Assembly: GCA_007050995.1 (NCBI GenBank)
Contig: VJOU01000011.1
Coordinates: forward strand, 1 to 64,000
Direction of reading: 5' to 3'
DNA length: 64,000 bases
DNA from: Glycocaulis profundi
Lineage (GTDB): Bacteria > Pseudomonadota > Alphaproteobacteria > Caulobacterales > Maricaulaceae
The translations under genes were made by a program, and so were the position numbers. Positions 52,856-62,628 of the stretch are shown here, in pieces; the stretch's first letter is position 1, and every line of letters begins with the position of its first letter. The notes under the pieces are model-generated. The model did no database searches. It was not told where the DNA came from and saw only the letters and a program-made list of their open reading frames with translations.

Positions 52856-55800
52856 ATGGGCGCACCGTCCTCTTTCCGGATCGGGCCGGGCCACCCGGCC
52901 CGGCCCTCCGCGCGACTAACCCTCGCCTCGCTGTGCCTCGGATTCGTGCTGAGCCTGATCGCGGCCATGGCCGCCGACGCACGGCAGGAAGAGGAACTCC
53001 CGGCAGTCGAAGATCCTCCCGCAGAAATGCGTGAGCAGCCGCCCGCCGATCCCCGGCCGCGCACGCTGCCGGGCCTGCCGCCCGGAGCCTCCCCGGAAGA
53101 CATCTTCCGCAATATTTTCGGCGGCGACGCCCCGGCGATGCCGGAAGCCCAGTATCCGGTCATCATTCTCGACATGAACCGCGGCGACGCCCGCGTCCAG
53201 CCTGGGAGGCCCGGCGAGCCCAGCCGGATCGAGCGCGCCGCGCTGATCGAGGCGCTCGGCCCCTTCCTGGTCGACGACAAGGCGGCCGAGCTGGTCGCCC
53301 TGCCCCACGACGAAGGCTGGATATCGGACAGCCAGCTCGGGGCCATCGGCATCGAGGCGGGCTTCGACACGCGCCAGCTCGCCTACGCCATCGACGTGCC
53401 GCTGGAGCACAGGGCCGTCGTGCCCCTGCCGCTCGCCCGGCGTTACGACCCCTCCCAGCTGCTCGACGCGGCCCCGCCCGCCCGCTTCTCGGCGGCGCTC
53501 AACGTGTTCGCGGGGCTCTCCGCGCTGAGCGCGAGCGAGACCCAGCCCACCGGCGCGGACCGGGGCGACCTGACGCTGGGCGGGGCGATCAACTACGCCG
53601 GATACGTGCTGGAGGGCACGGGCACCGTCTCCAGCGATTTCCGCGGGGACACCGACTTCACCCGCACCGACGTGAGACTCACCCGGGATCTTTACGAACG
53701 CATCATCCGCCTGGAAGCGGGCGACCTGACCGCGCCGTCCACGGGCCTGCAGGCGCGGGGCAACATGGCGGGGCTGTCCGCCTACCGCTATTTCGGCCAG
53801 CGCCCCTATCAACGCTTTTCGCCCACGCCCGAGCAGGAGTTCGAACTGGCCCGTCCCGCCCGGGCGGCGATCTACATCAACGGCCGGTACGCCCAGGAGA
53901 TACGCCTGCGTCCGGGCCGCTACCGGCTGACCGACCTGCCGCTGAGAAGCGCGTCGGGCAACGACGTGCAGATCGAGCTTCGATACGACACCGGCGAGGT
54001 GGAGGTGCTGAGCTTCCCCGCCTTCTTCGACCTGCAGCTTCTGCGCCCCGGGGTCAGCGAATTCGCCGTCAGCGGGGGCGTCAGCTACCGCCTTGTGGAG
54101 GGCGAGCGCCGCTATGACACCGACCGCCCGGCGATCAGCGCCTTCTACCGCCGGGGCCTGAGCGACACCCTGACCGTGGGCGCGGACATCCAGGCGGACC
54201 CCGACGTCGCGCTGGTCGGCGGGCAGGTGCTCGCCGCGACCGCCTTCGGGACGGTGGGCCTGCTTGCGGCGAACAATTTCGGGGAATCGGACGGGCTGGC
54301 CGTGACCGCGCTCTACCGCTGGGCGGGAACCGATTATCGCCGCCAGGCCACCGCCGACGCGCAGATCCGCTATGCGGGGGCGGGGTACCGGACCCTGCGC
54401 CAGAATCTGGAGCCGGTGTTCGAATACGGCGCGCGCGGGCGGGTGGGCTTCAACCTCACCGACACGCGGCGGGTGCAGTTCACCGCCGACTATCAGCGCA
54501 TCCGCGAAAGCGGGTTCGATGAATATTCAGCCGAGGCGCTGGTCAGCCAGCGCACACGATATGGCACCTTCGCCCTCTCCAGCCGCTGGGAACGGCTGGA
54601 GCGCGGCGACGATCTGAGCGTGCGGCTGTCCTTCTCCGCGCCGCTGGGCCGGGGCACTGTGGCGGCCAGCTATGACAGCGCCAACGACAGCTATCGCGCG
54701 GTCTACAACCGTCCGGTCAGCCCCGGCGTCGACAAGTTCGGCTATTCGGCCAACTTCACCTCGTTCGACGGGCTGGACGACCTGTCCGCGAGCGGCTTCT
54801 ACCGGGGCAACCGGTTCGAGGGCACGCTTGAACAGCGCTTTTCCGAATCCAGTCCCGATGCAGGTCTGGGCAGCGAGATCCGGACCACCGCCTTCGCGGG
54901 AACGGCCCTCGTGACCGCGGGCGGGCGGGTGGCGCTGTCGCGGCCGGTCTATGACGGCTTCGCGATCATCGCCCCGCGCGAAGCGGTCAGGGACTACGCC
55001 ATCGGCGCGGACCCCCAGGCCCGCTTCGCCACCGCCCAGCGCGACTACAACGCCCGCTCCGGCCCGCTTGGACCGGCGGTCATCCCCGATCTGGCCCCCT
55101 TCCTGGTCAGAACTCTGGAGGTGGAGGCCATAGACGCGCCCCCAGGCATCTCCATCGGCGCGGAGGCCTACACCGTCATTCCCGGCTACCGCACGGGTTA
55201 CCTGATCGAGGTGGGCGACGCGGGCAACGTGGCGCTCATCGGCTCGCTGGTCGATCAGGCCGGCCAGCCTGTCGCCTTCGCGGCAGGGGTGGCGCGGATC
55301 GCCAACGGCGACGATGTGGACGAGCGACCCGTCTTCACCAATGCGGGCGGGCGGTTCTATGTCGACGGCGTCGTCGCGGGCGCGGTCGTGGCGATGGAGT
55401 TCGAAGGCCGGCCCAACCTGCGCGCCAATGTCCGGGCGCCCGAGGGCGCCGTGGGGGTGGTGCGCTTCGACGCTCCGGTGACGGCCGTTTCCGCCGCCGA
55501 GTTCGACGGCTCGGTGCAGGCCCCGCCCCACACCTCCGATTTCCGCCAACCGACCGAACCGCGCGAACCCCAGACCGGGACCGGCGGCGGCGCCCCGCCG
55601 GACGCCGCGTTCATCCCGCTCAGCCACCTCACGGAAAAGCCTTGGGACGATGACACTCGCAAGCTGGGGCTCACGAAAGGGACACGAAAGGAGTCCGACA
55701 TGAAACGATGGTCGATGATGGGGGCCGCGCTTGCGGCCGCCGCGGCGGGAGGGCCGTCCGCCCTCGCCGCCGATGACGATGCCGGGGCCGCCGCGCAGCC

Positions 55801-56644
55801 GCCGTGCGAACTCGCCCTGCGCGCGCCTGCGAGCGTGTATTTCCGGGGCGCGCGCAGCCGGGGCTACGAGGTCTTCTCCGACGCCCGCCACCAGGAGCAG
55901 GTTCAGATACAGGTCGAGCACCGCGGCGGCCCCTGCGACTGGAGCCTGACCGTGGGCAGCGCGACCAGCCCCACCCTGCCCGCGCTGGAAGGCCCCGGCG
56001 GGGGGCGGCTGGAATACGAGGTGCGCGAGGACCCCAATGGCGAGAACCTGCTGACCGCGGACTTTTCCTCCTTCGGCGCCTCGACGCTGGCCGGCGCGTT
56101 CGGCGAGGGATCGCAGGCCGAGGTCGTCGTCCTGTTCATCGAGATCCCGCCCGGACAGATCGCTCCGGCGGGGGCCTATCAGGACGCGCTGACCTTCCGG
56201 CTGTTCCGCGAGGAGACCGGCCAGGAGCTGGTCGACGAGCGGGGCCTGTTCGTGACCGCGGACGTGCCCGCCTCCCTGCAGGCGGGCATCGGCGCGTCGC
56301 TGGGCACGGGGATGAGCCGGACGGACGTGGATCTGGGCCAGCTCCGGTCAGGGATGAGACGGGCGCTGAACTTCACCGCCCGGACCAACACCGACGTGAA
56401 TATCGGGTTCGCTTCGGACAATGACGGACGGCTGCGCCACGAGCACGGGCGGGCCTATGTGCCCTACTCCATCGTGTTCCGCGGCGAGACCTTCTCCCCG
56501 GGCGAGGGCGGGGTGAGATTTTCCCATGAGGCCTCGCCCCAACCGGAAACCCACCAGTTTGAAGTCCTGATCGGGGACATACCCGGCGGCGGGCTGGCGG
56601 GCGCATACTCCGACACGCTGACCGTGACGATCACCCCGGCCTGA
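52856..56644 (+). CDS. Outer-membrane usher fused in frame to a spore coat U-type subunit
   Basis: 1262 residues without an internal stop. Residues 1-42 signal; about 95-210 the usher N-domain (YPVIILDMNRGDARV, GPFLVDDKAAELVAL); about 215-800 the beta-barrel with a plug (RAAIYINGRYAQEIRLRPGRYRLTDLP); 800-880 the C-terminal usher domain (GYRTGYLIEVGDAGNVALIGSLVDQAGQPV). A 65-residue hydrophilic linker follows, then at 949 a second signal peptide (MKRWSMMGAALAAAAAGG) and a two-domain SCPU subunit. Normally these are separate genes. Either a true fusion or an overlapping start inside the usher frame; see the entry at 55700. Confidence 0.88.
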   Translation: MGAPSSFRIGPGHPARPSARLTLASLCLGFVLSLIAAMAADARQEEELPAVEDPPAEMREQPPADPRPRTLPGLPPGASPEDIFRNIFGGDAPAMPEAQYPVIILDMNRGDARVQPGRPGEPSRIERAALIEALGPFLVDDKAAELVALPHDEGWISDSQLGAIGIEAGFDTRQLAYAIDVPLEHRAVVPLPLARRYDPSQLLDAAPPARFSAALNVFAGLSALSASETQPTGADRGDLTLGGAINYAGYVLEGTGTVSSDFRGDTDFTRTDVRLTRDLYERIIRLEAGDLTAPSTGLQARGNMAGLSAYRYFGQRPYQRFSPTPEQEFELARPARAAIYINGRYAQEIRLRPGRYRLTDLPLRSASGNDVQIELRYDTGEVEVLSFPAFFDLQLLRPGVSEFAVSGGVSYRLVEGERRYDTDRPAISAFYRRGLSDTLTVGADIQADPDVALVGGQVLAATAFGTVGLLAANNFGESDGLAVTALYRWAGTDYRRQATADAQIRYAGAGYRTLRQNLEPVFEYGARGRVGFNLTDTRRVQFTADYQRIRESGFDEYSAEALVSQRTRYGTFALSSRWERLERGDDLSVRLSFSAPLGRGTVAASYDSANDSYRAVYNRPVSPGVDKFGYSANFTSFDGLDDLSASGFYRGNRFEGTLEQRFSESSPDAGLGSEIRTTAFAGTALVTAGGRVALSRPVYDGFAIIAPREAVRDYAIGADPQARFATAQRDYNARSGPLGPAVIPDLAPFLVRTLEVEAIDAPPGISIGAEAYTVIPGYRTGYLIEVGDAGNVALIGSLVDQAGQPVAFAAGVARIANGDDVDERPVFTNAGGRFYVDGVVAGAVVAMEFEGRPNLRANVRAPEGAVGVVRFDAPVTAVSAAEFDGSVQAPPHTSDFRQPTEPREPQTGTGGGAPPDAAFIPLSHLTEKPWDDDTRKLGLTKGTRKESDMKRWSMMGAALAAAAAGGPSALAADDDAGAAAQPPCELALRAPASVYFRGARSRGYEVFSDARHQEQVQIQVEHRGGPCDWSLTVGSATSPTLPALEGPGGGRLEYEVREDPNGENLLTADFSSFGASTLAGAFGEGSQAEVVVLFIEIPPGQIAPAGAYQDALTFRLFREETGQELVDERGLFVTADVPASLQAGIGASLGTGMSRTDVDLGQLRSGMRRALNFTARTNTDVNIGFASDNDGRLRHEHGRAYVPYSIVFRGETFSPGEGGVRFSHEASPQPETHQFEVLIGDIPGGGLAGAYSDTLTVTITPA
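55700..56644 (+). CDS. Tip-adhesin-like spore coat U subunit, internal start within the usher frame
   Basis: 314 residues from ATG 55700, with GGAG seven bases upstream (AAAGGAGTCCGACATG). It has its own signal peptide, Cys pairs (PPCELAL, GGPCDWSL) and two beta-sandwich domains; the second ends LAGAYSDTLTVTITPA, the SCPU C-terminus. Two-domain subunits of this type sit at the tip of archaic pili. A near-perfect 11-base tandem repeat (CACGAAAGGGA, CACGAAAGGAG; 55673-55694) precedes the start, and may have appeared by slippage and changed the usher's frame end. Confidence 0.75.
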   Translation: MKRWSMMGAALAAAAAGGPSALAADDDAGAAAQPPCELALRAPASVYFRGARSRGYEVFSDARHQEQVQIQVEHRGGPCDWSLTVGSATSPTLPALEGPGGGRLEYEVREDPNGENLLTADFSSFGASTLAGAFGEGSQAEVVVLFIEIPPGQIAPAGAYQDALTFRLFREETGQELVDERGLFVTADVPASLQAGIGASLGTGMSRTDVDLGQLRSGMRRALNFTARTNTDVNIGFASDNDGRLRHEHGRAYVPYSIVFRGETFSPGEGGVRFSHEASPQPETHQFEVLIGDIPGGGLAGAYSDTLTVTITPA

Positions 56645-56648
56645 CGCG

Positions 56649-57665
56649 TCACCGGTTCAGGCGGTTGAGCAGATAGGCCCGGATGCGGCGGGCGTTGGCG
56701 TCGGTCATGGGGCCGAGCACGCCCCGGGCCTGGGGCGGGATGTGGGCGGCGGCCTCGCCGGGGTCTGAGAAGACGTAATGGTCGAAGACCTGCTTCCAGA
56801 CCGCCCTGTCCTCGGGCGGCAGGTTCCGGATCGCCAGAATGGCGTGATGCAGGGCGTTCTGGGGCGGCCCCATCCAGACCGGCGTCTCGCGCCACCAGTA
56901 ATTCGCCAGCGCGTTGAACGGCGCGGTCGCCTGCACGTGATGCCACCACATGGACGGGATGAAGACCGCGTCGCCCGGTTCAAGCTCGGCGAAGCGGGCG
57001 GCGGCCAGCGCGTCCTTGAGCTTCGGGAAGGCCTCGAAATCGGGTTCGTCCAGATCGGCCAGCGTCACCGGCTGACCCGCGGGCGTCACGTCCAGCGGAC
57101 CGATGTAGAGATTGGGGAGCTGATCAGGCGGGAACAGGGTGAAGCGTCGCTTTCCCGCTAGCACGACGGCGAGATTGTCGGGCAGGTCCTGATGGGCGGG
57201 AATGCGCGAGGGGCCGCCGATCCAGATGCTGCCCAGCGCGTCGCGCCCGCCCAGCCCCGGATCGTTGCGGTCGTGAAAACCCGGCAGCAGCACGTCGATG
57301 GTGGTCGAGGCCAGATAGACCAGCGGCGGCTCTGGCTTTCCCCCCTCCTCCAGTATGCGGTCCAGCAGCTCGGCCAGCCCGATGCGGACCAGCTCCGCGT
57401 TCGGGGCGGTCCAGCTCTCGTTGTAAAACAGCCGCCCCTTCGCCTCGGGCGGGCCGAACGAGGCCGCGACAGTGGCCCCCTCGTGAAACCCCATCAGATA
57501 GTCGCGCGCCGCCTCCCCGCCCTCGCGCCCCGCCTTCACGGCGGGCCAGCGCTCGGCATAGCCGCGCAGCACCACCGGCTCGCGGGTGGAGAAGACGTCG
57601 TCGGGGGTCGCGCCGGGCCGGGCGTCGGAACGCTCAGGCAGCGGAGCGTCGACCGGGACGGTCAT
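56649..57665 (-). CDS. Cupin-like (JmjC/FIH type) protein
   Basis: 338 residues. The start region STREPVVLRGYAERWPAV and the double-stranded beta-helix with SIWIGGPSRIPAHQDLPDNLAVVLAGKRRFTLFPP and FIPSMWWHHVQATAP match the cupin_8/FIH group; the iron site would be His-x-Asp (HQD) with the distal His of WWHHV. These proteins are regular neighbours of SapC and of sugar-specific TonB receptors in Caulobacterales relatives. Function unknown. Overlaps the sapC gene by four bases. Confidence 0.9.
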   Translation of the reverse strand: MTVPVDAPLPERSDARPGATPDDVFSTREPVVLRGYAERWPAVKAGREGGEAARDYLMGFHEGATVAASFGPPEAKGRLFYNESWTAPNAELVRIGLAELLDRILEEGGKPEPPLVYLASTTIDVLLPGFHDRNDPGLGGRDALGSIWIGGPSRIPAHQDLPDNLAVVLAGKRRFTLFPPDQLPNLYIGPLDVTPAGQPVTLADLDEPDFEAFPKLKDALAAARFAELEPGDAVFIPSMWWHHVQATAPFNALANYWWRETPVWMGPPQNALHHAILAIRNLPPEDRAVWKQVFDHYVFSDPGEAAAHIPPQARGVLGPMTDANARRIRAYLLNRLNR

Positions 57666-58393
57666 GCCCCGCCCCGTCCTGCCAGCCGCGCCCGCTTGCG
57701 CGCCACCAGTCCCGACAGGTGGGACAGCGAAGCCATCACCATGAACAGAGGCTGCAGATGCCCCGCCTCGTGCAGGGCGCCCAGATCATCAGACTGAAGC
57801 CAGCTCACCCGCTCCTCGGCGATCACGTGCATCCCGGTCAGGCGCGCGGCGTCGCCCTCGCCCAGATCGGCCTCAAGCGTGAAGGGCTCGAGCAGACCCA
57901 AATCCGCCAGCGCCTGCACGAAGGCGGCGGTGGCCTCGTGGCCCGCGGCCAGACCCTCCAGCGTCTTGGCCGCGTCCTTGAGCAGCTCGGTCATGCCGCC
58001 ATGTTCGAGAAAGACCGGTTCGCCCTCGGTCTGGCTAACGCGGGGGTGGTCGAGATCGACGTGTATCTCCAGCTCGGGCCGGCCGTCCGGGCCCGGCCTC
58101 GGGCGCTGGCCGATCAGGAAGGGCTGGGCGCGCAGGGCGGCGGGGATGAAATCCGCGTCCCAGCCCCGCCCGTCCAGAAACAGGTTCTCGCCCGGCTCCA
58201 GCCCGAACAGGGCGATGGGCTGGAACCGCCCCCCTTCCTTGCGGAAGACGACGGGGTAGCGGGCCTGCACGTCGCGCAGCTCGTGGGTGAAGACCGGGCA
58301 CCACATCACCGCGTCGCCCAGCGCGCCGGAGCGGCCCGTGCGGATTTTCAGCCCCTCATGGTCGATGTTGTTGAGCTGGGTGTGGCGGGCCAT
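57662..58393 (-). CDS. SapC family protein
   Basis: 243 residues. Blocks GDAVMWCPVFTHELRDVQARYPVVFRKE, ALFGLEPGENLFL and FIPAALRAQPFLIG are typical of SapC-type proteins, named after a Campylobacter S-layer protein but found widely in sugar-utilisation loci with TonB receptors. Exact role unknown. It lies between the cupin-like gene and the TonB receptor, all on the minus strand. Confidence 0.9.
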   Translation of the reverse strand: MARHTQLNNIDHEGLKIRTGRSGALGDAVMWCPVFTHELRDVQARYPVVFRKEGGRFQPIALFGLEPGENLFLDGRGWDADFIPAALRAQPFLIGQRPRPGPDGRPELEIHVDLDHPRVSQTEGEPVFLEHGGMTELLKDAAKTLEGLAAGHEATAAFVQALADLGLLEPFTLEADLGEGDAARLTGMHVIAEERVSWLQSDDLGALHEAGHLQPLFMVMASLSHLSGLVARKRARLAGRGGA

Positions 58394-58531
58394 GGCGGGT
58401 CCCTTCTGTCTGATGACGTCCGGCCGGGCGATCCTAGACCGCCCGGCCGCCGCCGTGCAAAAGACCCGGCGGCCGCCACAGGGGAAACGCCGCCGCCGGG
58501 GACGCTGGTGAGCGTCTTAGCCGGAAACCTC

Positions 58532-61531
58532 CTAGAAGGTGTAGCGGACCCCGAAGCCGTACCGCGCCCCGGTCTGGGTGACGAAGTTGGCTTCGAACGG
58601 GTGCCGGCCATGAATGCGCTGGGTCTCGTCGGTGACGTTGATGCCCTCGGCGAAGACCTGAAGGTTGTCCGTGACCTGATAGCTGGCGCTGAGGTCGAGC
58701 TGGCCGTAGGCCTCCGTGTACATCGGGTTGTTGGGCTCGCCGGTGGCGTTGTTCAGCGCGTTCAGGAAGCGGTCGCGCCAGTTGTAGGCGGCCCGCACCT
58801 GGATGCCGTCCCGGTCGTAGAAGGCGACCAGGTTGGCGCTGTCGGACAGCCCGATCAGGGCGAACTGCCCCGGCGCGCTGCGCGGCAGCGTGTTGTCGAA
58901 ATTCACGTCCCCGTTGACGATGGTGTAGTTGAGGATGAAGCCGAAGCCGGTGTCTCCCAGCAGGTGCTGCCAGGCGAACTCCCAGCCGTCCACCGAGGCG
59001 GAGCGCTCGTTGACCGGCACGCCGATCTCGAACACCACCAGCGGATCTTCGCCGGGCACGCCGAAGATGTTGCCCGTGATGTTGCCGTTGGAATCCACAC
59101 CGGTGATTTCCACCGTGGACGGGTCGGCGTTCTCGAAAATCCAGTTGCGGATTTCCGTCAGCCCCGCATTCGGACCCAGCGCCGCGACGGCGGCCTGATA
59201 CCGCGCGCCCTGGGCGGGGTGGTAGAGCTCGAACGGGCTGTCCTCGATCACCGAGCGGCCGATGAAGTTGTCCACGTCCTTGCGGAAATAGCCTGCCGAG
59301 ACGTAGCTGCCCGGCGCGTAATACCACTCCGCGGACAGGTCGAAGTTCTGGGATTCGTAAGGCAGCAGACCCGGATCGCCCTGCTCGCCCGTGCCGCCGA
59401 AGACCCGGAAGAGCTGGGTGACGGTCTGCCCGCCCTGGATGTCGGCATAGCCCGGACGGGTGATGGTCTGGCTGTAGGACGCCCTCAGGGTGATGTCCTC
59501 GCGGATGTCGTACCTGAGGTCGACCGACGGCAGCCAGTAGTCATAGCTCCCCTCCAGCTCGGTGAAGGCGGACTGGTCGGAATAGATCACGCCGAACTCG
59601 TTCTCCGACACCCACTGGGTTCCGACCGGCACCGGGACCAGCGCGCGGGAGGTCACGTCGGTCTGCTCGTAGCGCAGGCCGAAGATGGCCGAGAAGGGCC
59701 GGTCGGCGATGTCCCAGGCGGTGTTGACCTGCGCGTAGGCGGCGAAGGTCTCCTCGTTGGTGCGCCGGTCGGTGGTGAAGTCGTCGCTGCGGCAGATGCC
59801 GTCGCCGCCGCAGGCGTTGTACTCGCTGTCGATGATCGCGGCCATGCGGTCGAAATCGAAGGCGTAGAAGGTCGGGACCAGGTCGGGGCTGCCGCTCCCG
59901 CCCAGCCGGTCGAACACGCTGGAGACCGAGATCGGCCGCCAGATGTCGTCGGGGATGTCCGAAGGCGAGCCCACCCCGCCCCAGGTGTCGCGCTGGGCCA
60001 CCGCGAAGGCGGACCGCACGTCGTTCTCGGTGCGCTCGGCGCCGAAGCCGATGCTGTCGATGATGCCCCGGTCGAACTGATAGCGCCCCATGATCCGAGC
60101 CTGCTCGATGTCGGTCTGCATCAGGCCGTTGCGGAAGCTGGTGCCGGTGGACACGTGCAGGGACGGGTCGATCCCCGTCACCCCGTCGATATAGCCCAGC
60201 GATATGACCGGCAGGTCCTGCTCGAAATTGACCGACTGGCTGGCCAGATAGAAGCCCGCCGTGCCGATCACCGCGTCAGAGCCGTAAGGGCTGTTCGAGC
60301 CCGAGCGGGCGCTGGAATTGTGGTAGTCGAATTCGAAGGTCAGGTTGTCGGTCGCCTCCCATTCGACGTTCAGGCCCGCGGAGTTCAGCTCGTTCTTCAC
60401 CGCGAACTGGCCGCCGCCCATGGACAGGTCGGACGGCGCGCCGCCGAAGCGCTCTGTGTAGAAGATCGGGCCGGCCACAGGGCCGTCGGTCCAGGCGCTG
60501 CTCGTGTCTTCGAAGTTGAACCAGATGGACATGTCGCTGCGCCGGGTGGCGATGCGGTTCTCCGAGTAGGTGTAGTCCGCGGTCACCGTCACGCGGTCGG
60601 TCGGGCGCGCCTGCAGGGTGAGCTGGCCGTTGAAGCGCTCGCGGTCGATCTCGTTGATCGAGTAGTTCATGTTCTGGGGCACCGAATACACGTCGTTCGG
60701 CCCCGGGCGGTTGGTGATGTCGCCCATCTCCGGCAGCGTGCCCCAGTCGGCCTCCGACCCCAGGAACGCCCCGCGCCAGCCTGAGTTGGCCGCCGCCTGG
60801 GCGAAGCCAGACCGCCGCTCCTGATAGTTGGCCGACAGCGACACCCCGATGCGGTCGTCCGCGAAGGTGTTCGAGAAGATGCCGGTGAATTCGGGCGTGA
60901 CGTTTTCGCCCTCGGGCGGGGAGAGATCGTACATGCCGCCCACCGCCGCCGAGGCGCGCAGGCCCGGCGAGTCCAGCGGACGGGTGGTGCGGATGTTGAT
61001 GGTCGAGCCGATGCCGCCGGTGGCCAGCTCGGGCCGCCCGGTTTTGTAGACCTCCACCGCCGAAATGCCGTCCGCGGCCAGATTGCCGAAATCGAACGAG
61101 CGCGAGGAGGACGCCGAGGTCGCCTGCAGCGAGGAGGTCGGCATCTGCCGCCCGTTGAGCAGGACCAGATTGTAGTCCGGGCCGAAGCCGCGGACCGTCA
61201 CCCGGCTGCCCTCGCCGTTCTCGCGGTCGATGGACACCCCGGTGATGCGCTGGAGCGCCTCGGCGAGGTTGGTGTCGGGGAAGCTGCCGATGTCCTCGGC
61301 GGAGATGGCGTCGACCACGCCCTGCGCGTCGCGCTTCATGTCGCGCGAGGAGATCAGGCTCGACCGGATGCCGGTGACGGTGATCACCTCGGTCTCGCCC
61401 TGCCCCTGGGCCAGCGGCTGCTGCCCGGCGGTCTCCTCCTGAGCCGCGGCCTGCGACAGCGCGGTGATCGAGGCTCCCGCCAGCAGCGCCATGGAGCGTT
61501 TGAGAGTCCTGCGTCCCTGTTTCGTGGTCAT
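58532..61531 (-). CDS. TonB-dependent receptor of the beta-glucan locus
   Basis: 999 residues from ATG 61531, which has GGAGGAG upstream; an ATG seven codons earlier is less likely. The signal peptide ends AAAQ. TonB box region EVITVTGIRSSL, plug KRDAQGVVDAISAEDIGSFPDTNLAEALQRITGVSI and VRGFGPDYNLVLLNGRQMP (TIGR01782 type), barrel ending YGFGVRYTF. With GH16 and GH3 enzymes upstream and SapC/cupin downstream it probably imports beta-glucan oligosaccharides such as those from laminarin. Confidence 0.96.
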   Translation of the reverse strand: MTTKQGRRTLKRSMALLAGASITALSQAAAQEETAGQQPLAQGQGETEVITVTGIRSSLISSRDMKRDAQGVVDAISAEDIGSFPDTNLAEALQRITGVSIDRENGEGSRVTVRGFGPDYNLVLLNGRQMPTSSLQATSASSSRSFDFGNLAADGISAVEVYKTGRPELATGGIGSTINIRTTRPLDSPGLRASAAVGGMYDLSPPEGENVTPEFTGIFSNTFADDRIGVSLSANYQERRSGFAQAAANSGWRGAFLGSEADWGTLPEMGDITNRPGPNDVYSVPQNMNYSINEIDRERFNGQLTLQARPTDRVTVTADYTYSENRIATRRSDMSIWFNFEDTSSAWTDGPVAGPIFYTERFGGAPSDLSMGGGQFAVKNELNSAGLNVEWEATDNLTFEFDYHNSSARSGSNSPYGSDAVIGTAGFYLASQSVNFEQDLPVISLGYIDGVTGIDPSLHVSTGTSFRNGLMQTDIEQARIMGRYQFDRGIIDSIGFGAERTENDVRSAFAVAQRDTWGGVGSPSDIPDDIWRPISVSSVFDRLGGSGSPDLVPTFYAFDFDRMAAIIDSEYNACGGDGICRSDDFTTDRRTNEETFAAYAQVNTAWDIADRPFSAIFGLRYEQTDVTSRALVPVPVGTQWVSENEFGVIYSDQSAFTELEGSYDYWLPSVDLRYDIREDITLRASYSQTITRPGYADIQGGQTVTQLFRVFGGTGEQGDPGLLPYESQNFDLSAEWYYAPGSYVSAGYFRKDVDNFIGRSVIEDSPFELYHPAQGARYQAAVAALGPNAGLTEIRNWIFENADPSTVEITGVDSNGNITGNIFGVPGEDPLVVFEIGVPVNERSASVDGWEFAWQHLLGDTGFGFILNYTIVNGDVNFDNTLPRSAPGQFALIGLSDSANLVAFYDRDGIQVRAAYNWRDRFLNALNNATGEPNNPMYTEAYGQLDLSASYQVTDNLQVFAEGINVTDETQRIHGRHPFEANFVTQTGARYGFGVRYTF

Positions 61532-61599
61532 CGTCGTCTCCTCCCTCTTCATCTTTTCTGATCCGCCGCGTCATTGCGCGGGGTGTCGGGTCGTCTTCG

Positions 61600-62628
61600 T
61601 CAGTCAGGCGGGTCGTGGGGGCCGGGCGCGTCCGTCTCCTCCATGCAGGCGCGGCCCGTCTCCGGGTCCGTCTCGCACTGGTGCACGCGCACCCAGTCCA
61701 CCAGCGCTTCGGCGGGAAAGGCGGACGGGTCGACCCCGCCCTCGTTCTCGCCTTCGGGCCAGCGTCCGCCGACCGCGAGGTTGAACATCAGGTAGAAGGC
61801 CTGGTCGAACGGCGCGTAGGGTCGTCCGGCAGCCTCTTCGGCGGCGCTGAACCAGTCCTCGGCCTCGATGCGCAGATACAGCCTGTCGTCCACGAACCAC
61901 TGGATTCGGCCCTCCCCCCACTCGACGGCATAGACATGGAAGCCGTCCTGAGGGTTCTCTCCGCCCGGCGGGCGGGCGGCGCGGACATGGTGGTCGTTGT
62001 CCGGCGGCAGGGCGCCGTAATGCAGCGCGCCGTGGATGCGGTTCTCGCGCCCGCCCTCGCATTCCTCGCAGGCCGCGCCCAGATTGATAGCCTCGAGAAT
62101 GTCGATCTCGCCCGAGAGCGGCCAGGAGCCGTAGGCGTCGTTGGCGGGCATCATCCAGAAGGCGGGCCACACGCCCTGCCCGCCCGGCAGCTTCATGCGC
62201 GCGGCGAAGCGGCCATAGCGCCAGTCCGCCAGACCGCGCGTGCGCACCTTGCCCGAGGTGTAGTCCCGGGAGCGTTCGCCATCCATCTGGTGCTCGTGAG
62301 GACGGTCAGGGCCGGTGAAGCGTTCGGCCTTGGCGATCAGGCGCAGCTGGCCGTTGACCACCTGCACGTTGTCGGTCCGGGCGGTGTAGCACTGGTGCTC
62401 CTCGTTGCCGCCGCCCCAGCAGGATTCCTCATGCTCCCAGCGTTCCGGATCCAGCACGTCGCCATCGAACTCGTCCGCCCAGACCAGAGCCCAGCCGCGG
62501 TCCTGCGGATGGTGGTCCGGCCCCTGAGGCGGGGGCGGCGGGACGTCGGCGAGCTCCGGCCCGGCGGGCTGGGCGGCGCAGCCGCCCGCGCCCAGCGCCC
62601 CGGCGAGGATCAGCGCGCGGGCGGGCAT
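61600..62628 (-). CDS. GH16 family endo-beta-glucanase lipoprotein
   Basis: 342 residues from ATG 62628, with a strong GGGGAGG site and a lipobox-like GAGGC (Cys17). The active site is SGEIDILEAIN with Glu174 (nucleophile), Asp176 and Glu179 (acid/base), the GH16 ExDxxE motif. The WADEFDGDVLDPERW opening and RYGRFAARMKLPGGQGVWPAFWMM match laminarinase/beta-1,3(4)-glucanases. A surface or periplasmic location is likely. It overlaps the GH3 gene by 19 bases. Confidence 0.94.
   Translation of the reverse strand: MPARALILAGALGAGGCAAQPAGPELADVPPPPPQGPDHHPQDRGWALVWADEFDGDVLDPERWEHEESCWGGGNEEHQCYTARTDNVQVVNGQLRLIAKAERFTGPDRPHEHQMDGERSRDYTSGKVRTRGLADWRYGRFAARMKLPGGQGVWPAFWMMPANDAYGSWPLSGEIDILEAINLGAACEECEGGRENRIHGALHYGALPPDNDHHVRAARPPGGENPQDGFHVYAVEWGEGRIQWFVDDRLYLRIEAEDWFSAAEEAAGRPYAPFDQAFYLMFNLAVGGRWPEGENEGGVDPSAFPAEALVDWVRVHQCETDPETGRACMEETDAPGPHDPPD

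Noticed and set aside
57719-60784. Long plus-strand frame opposite sapC and the TonB receptor
   Set aside because: Antisense shadow with no domain, signal or ribosome site.
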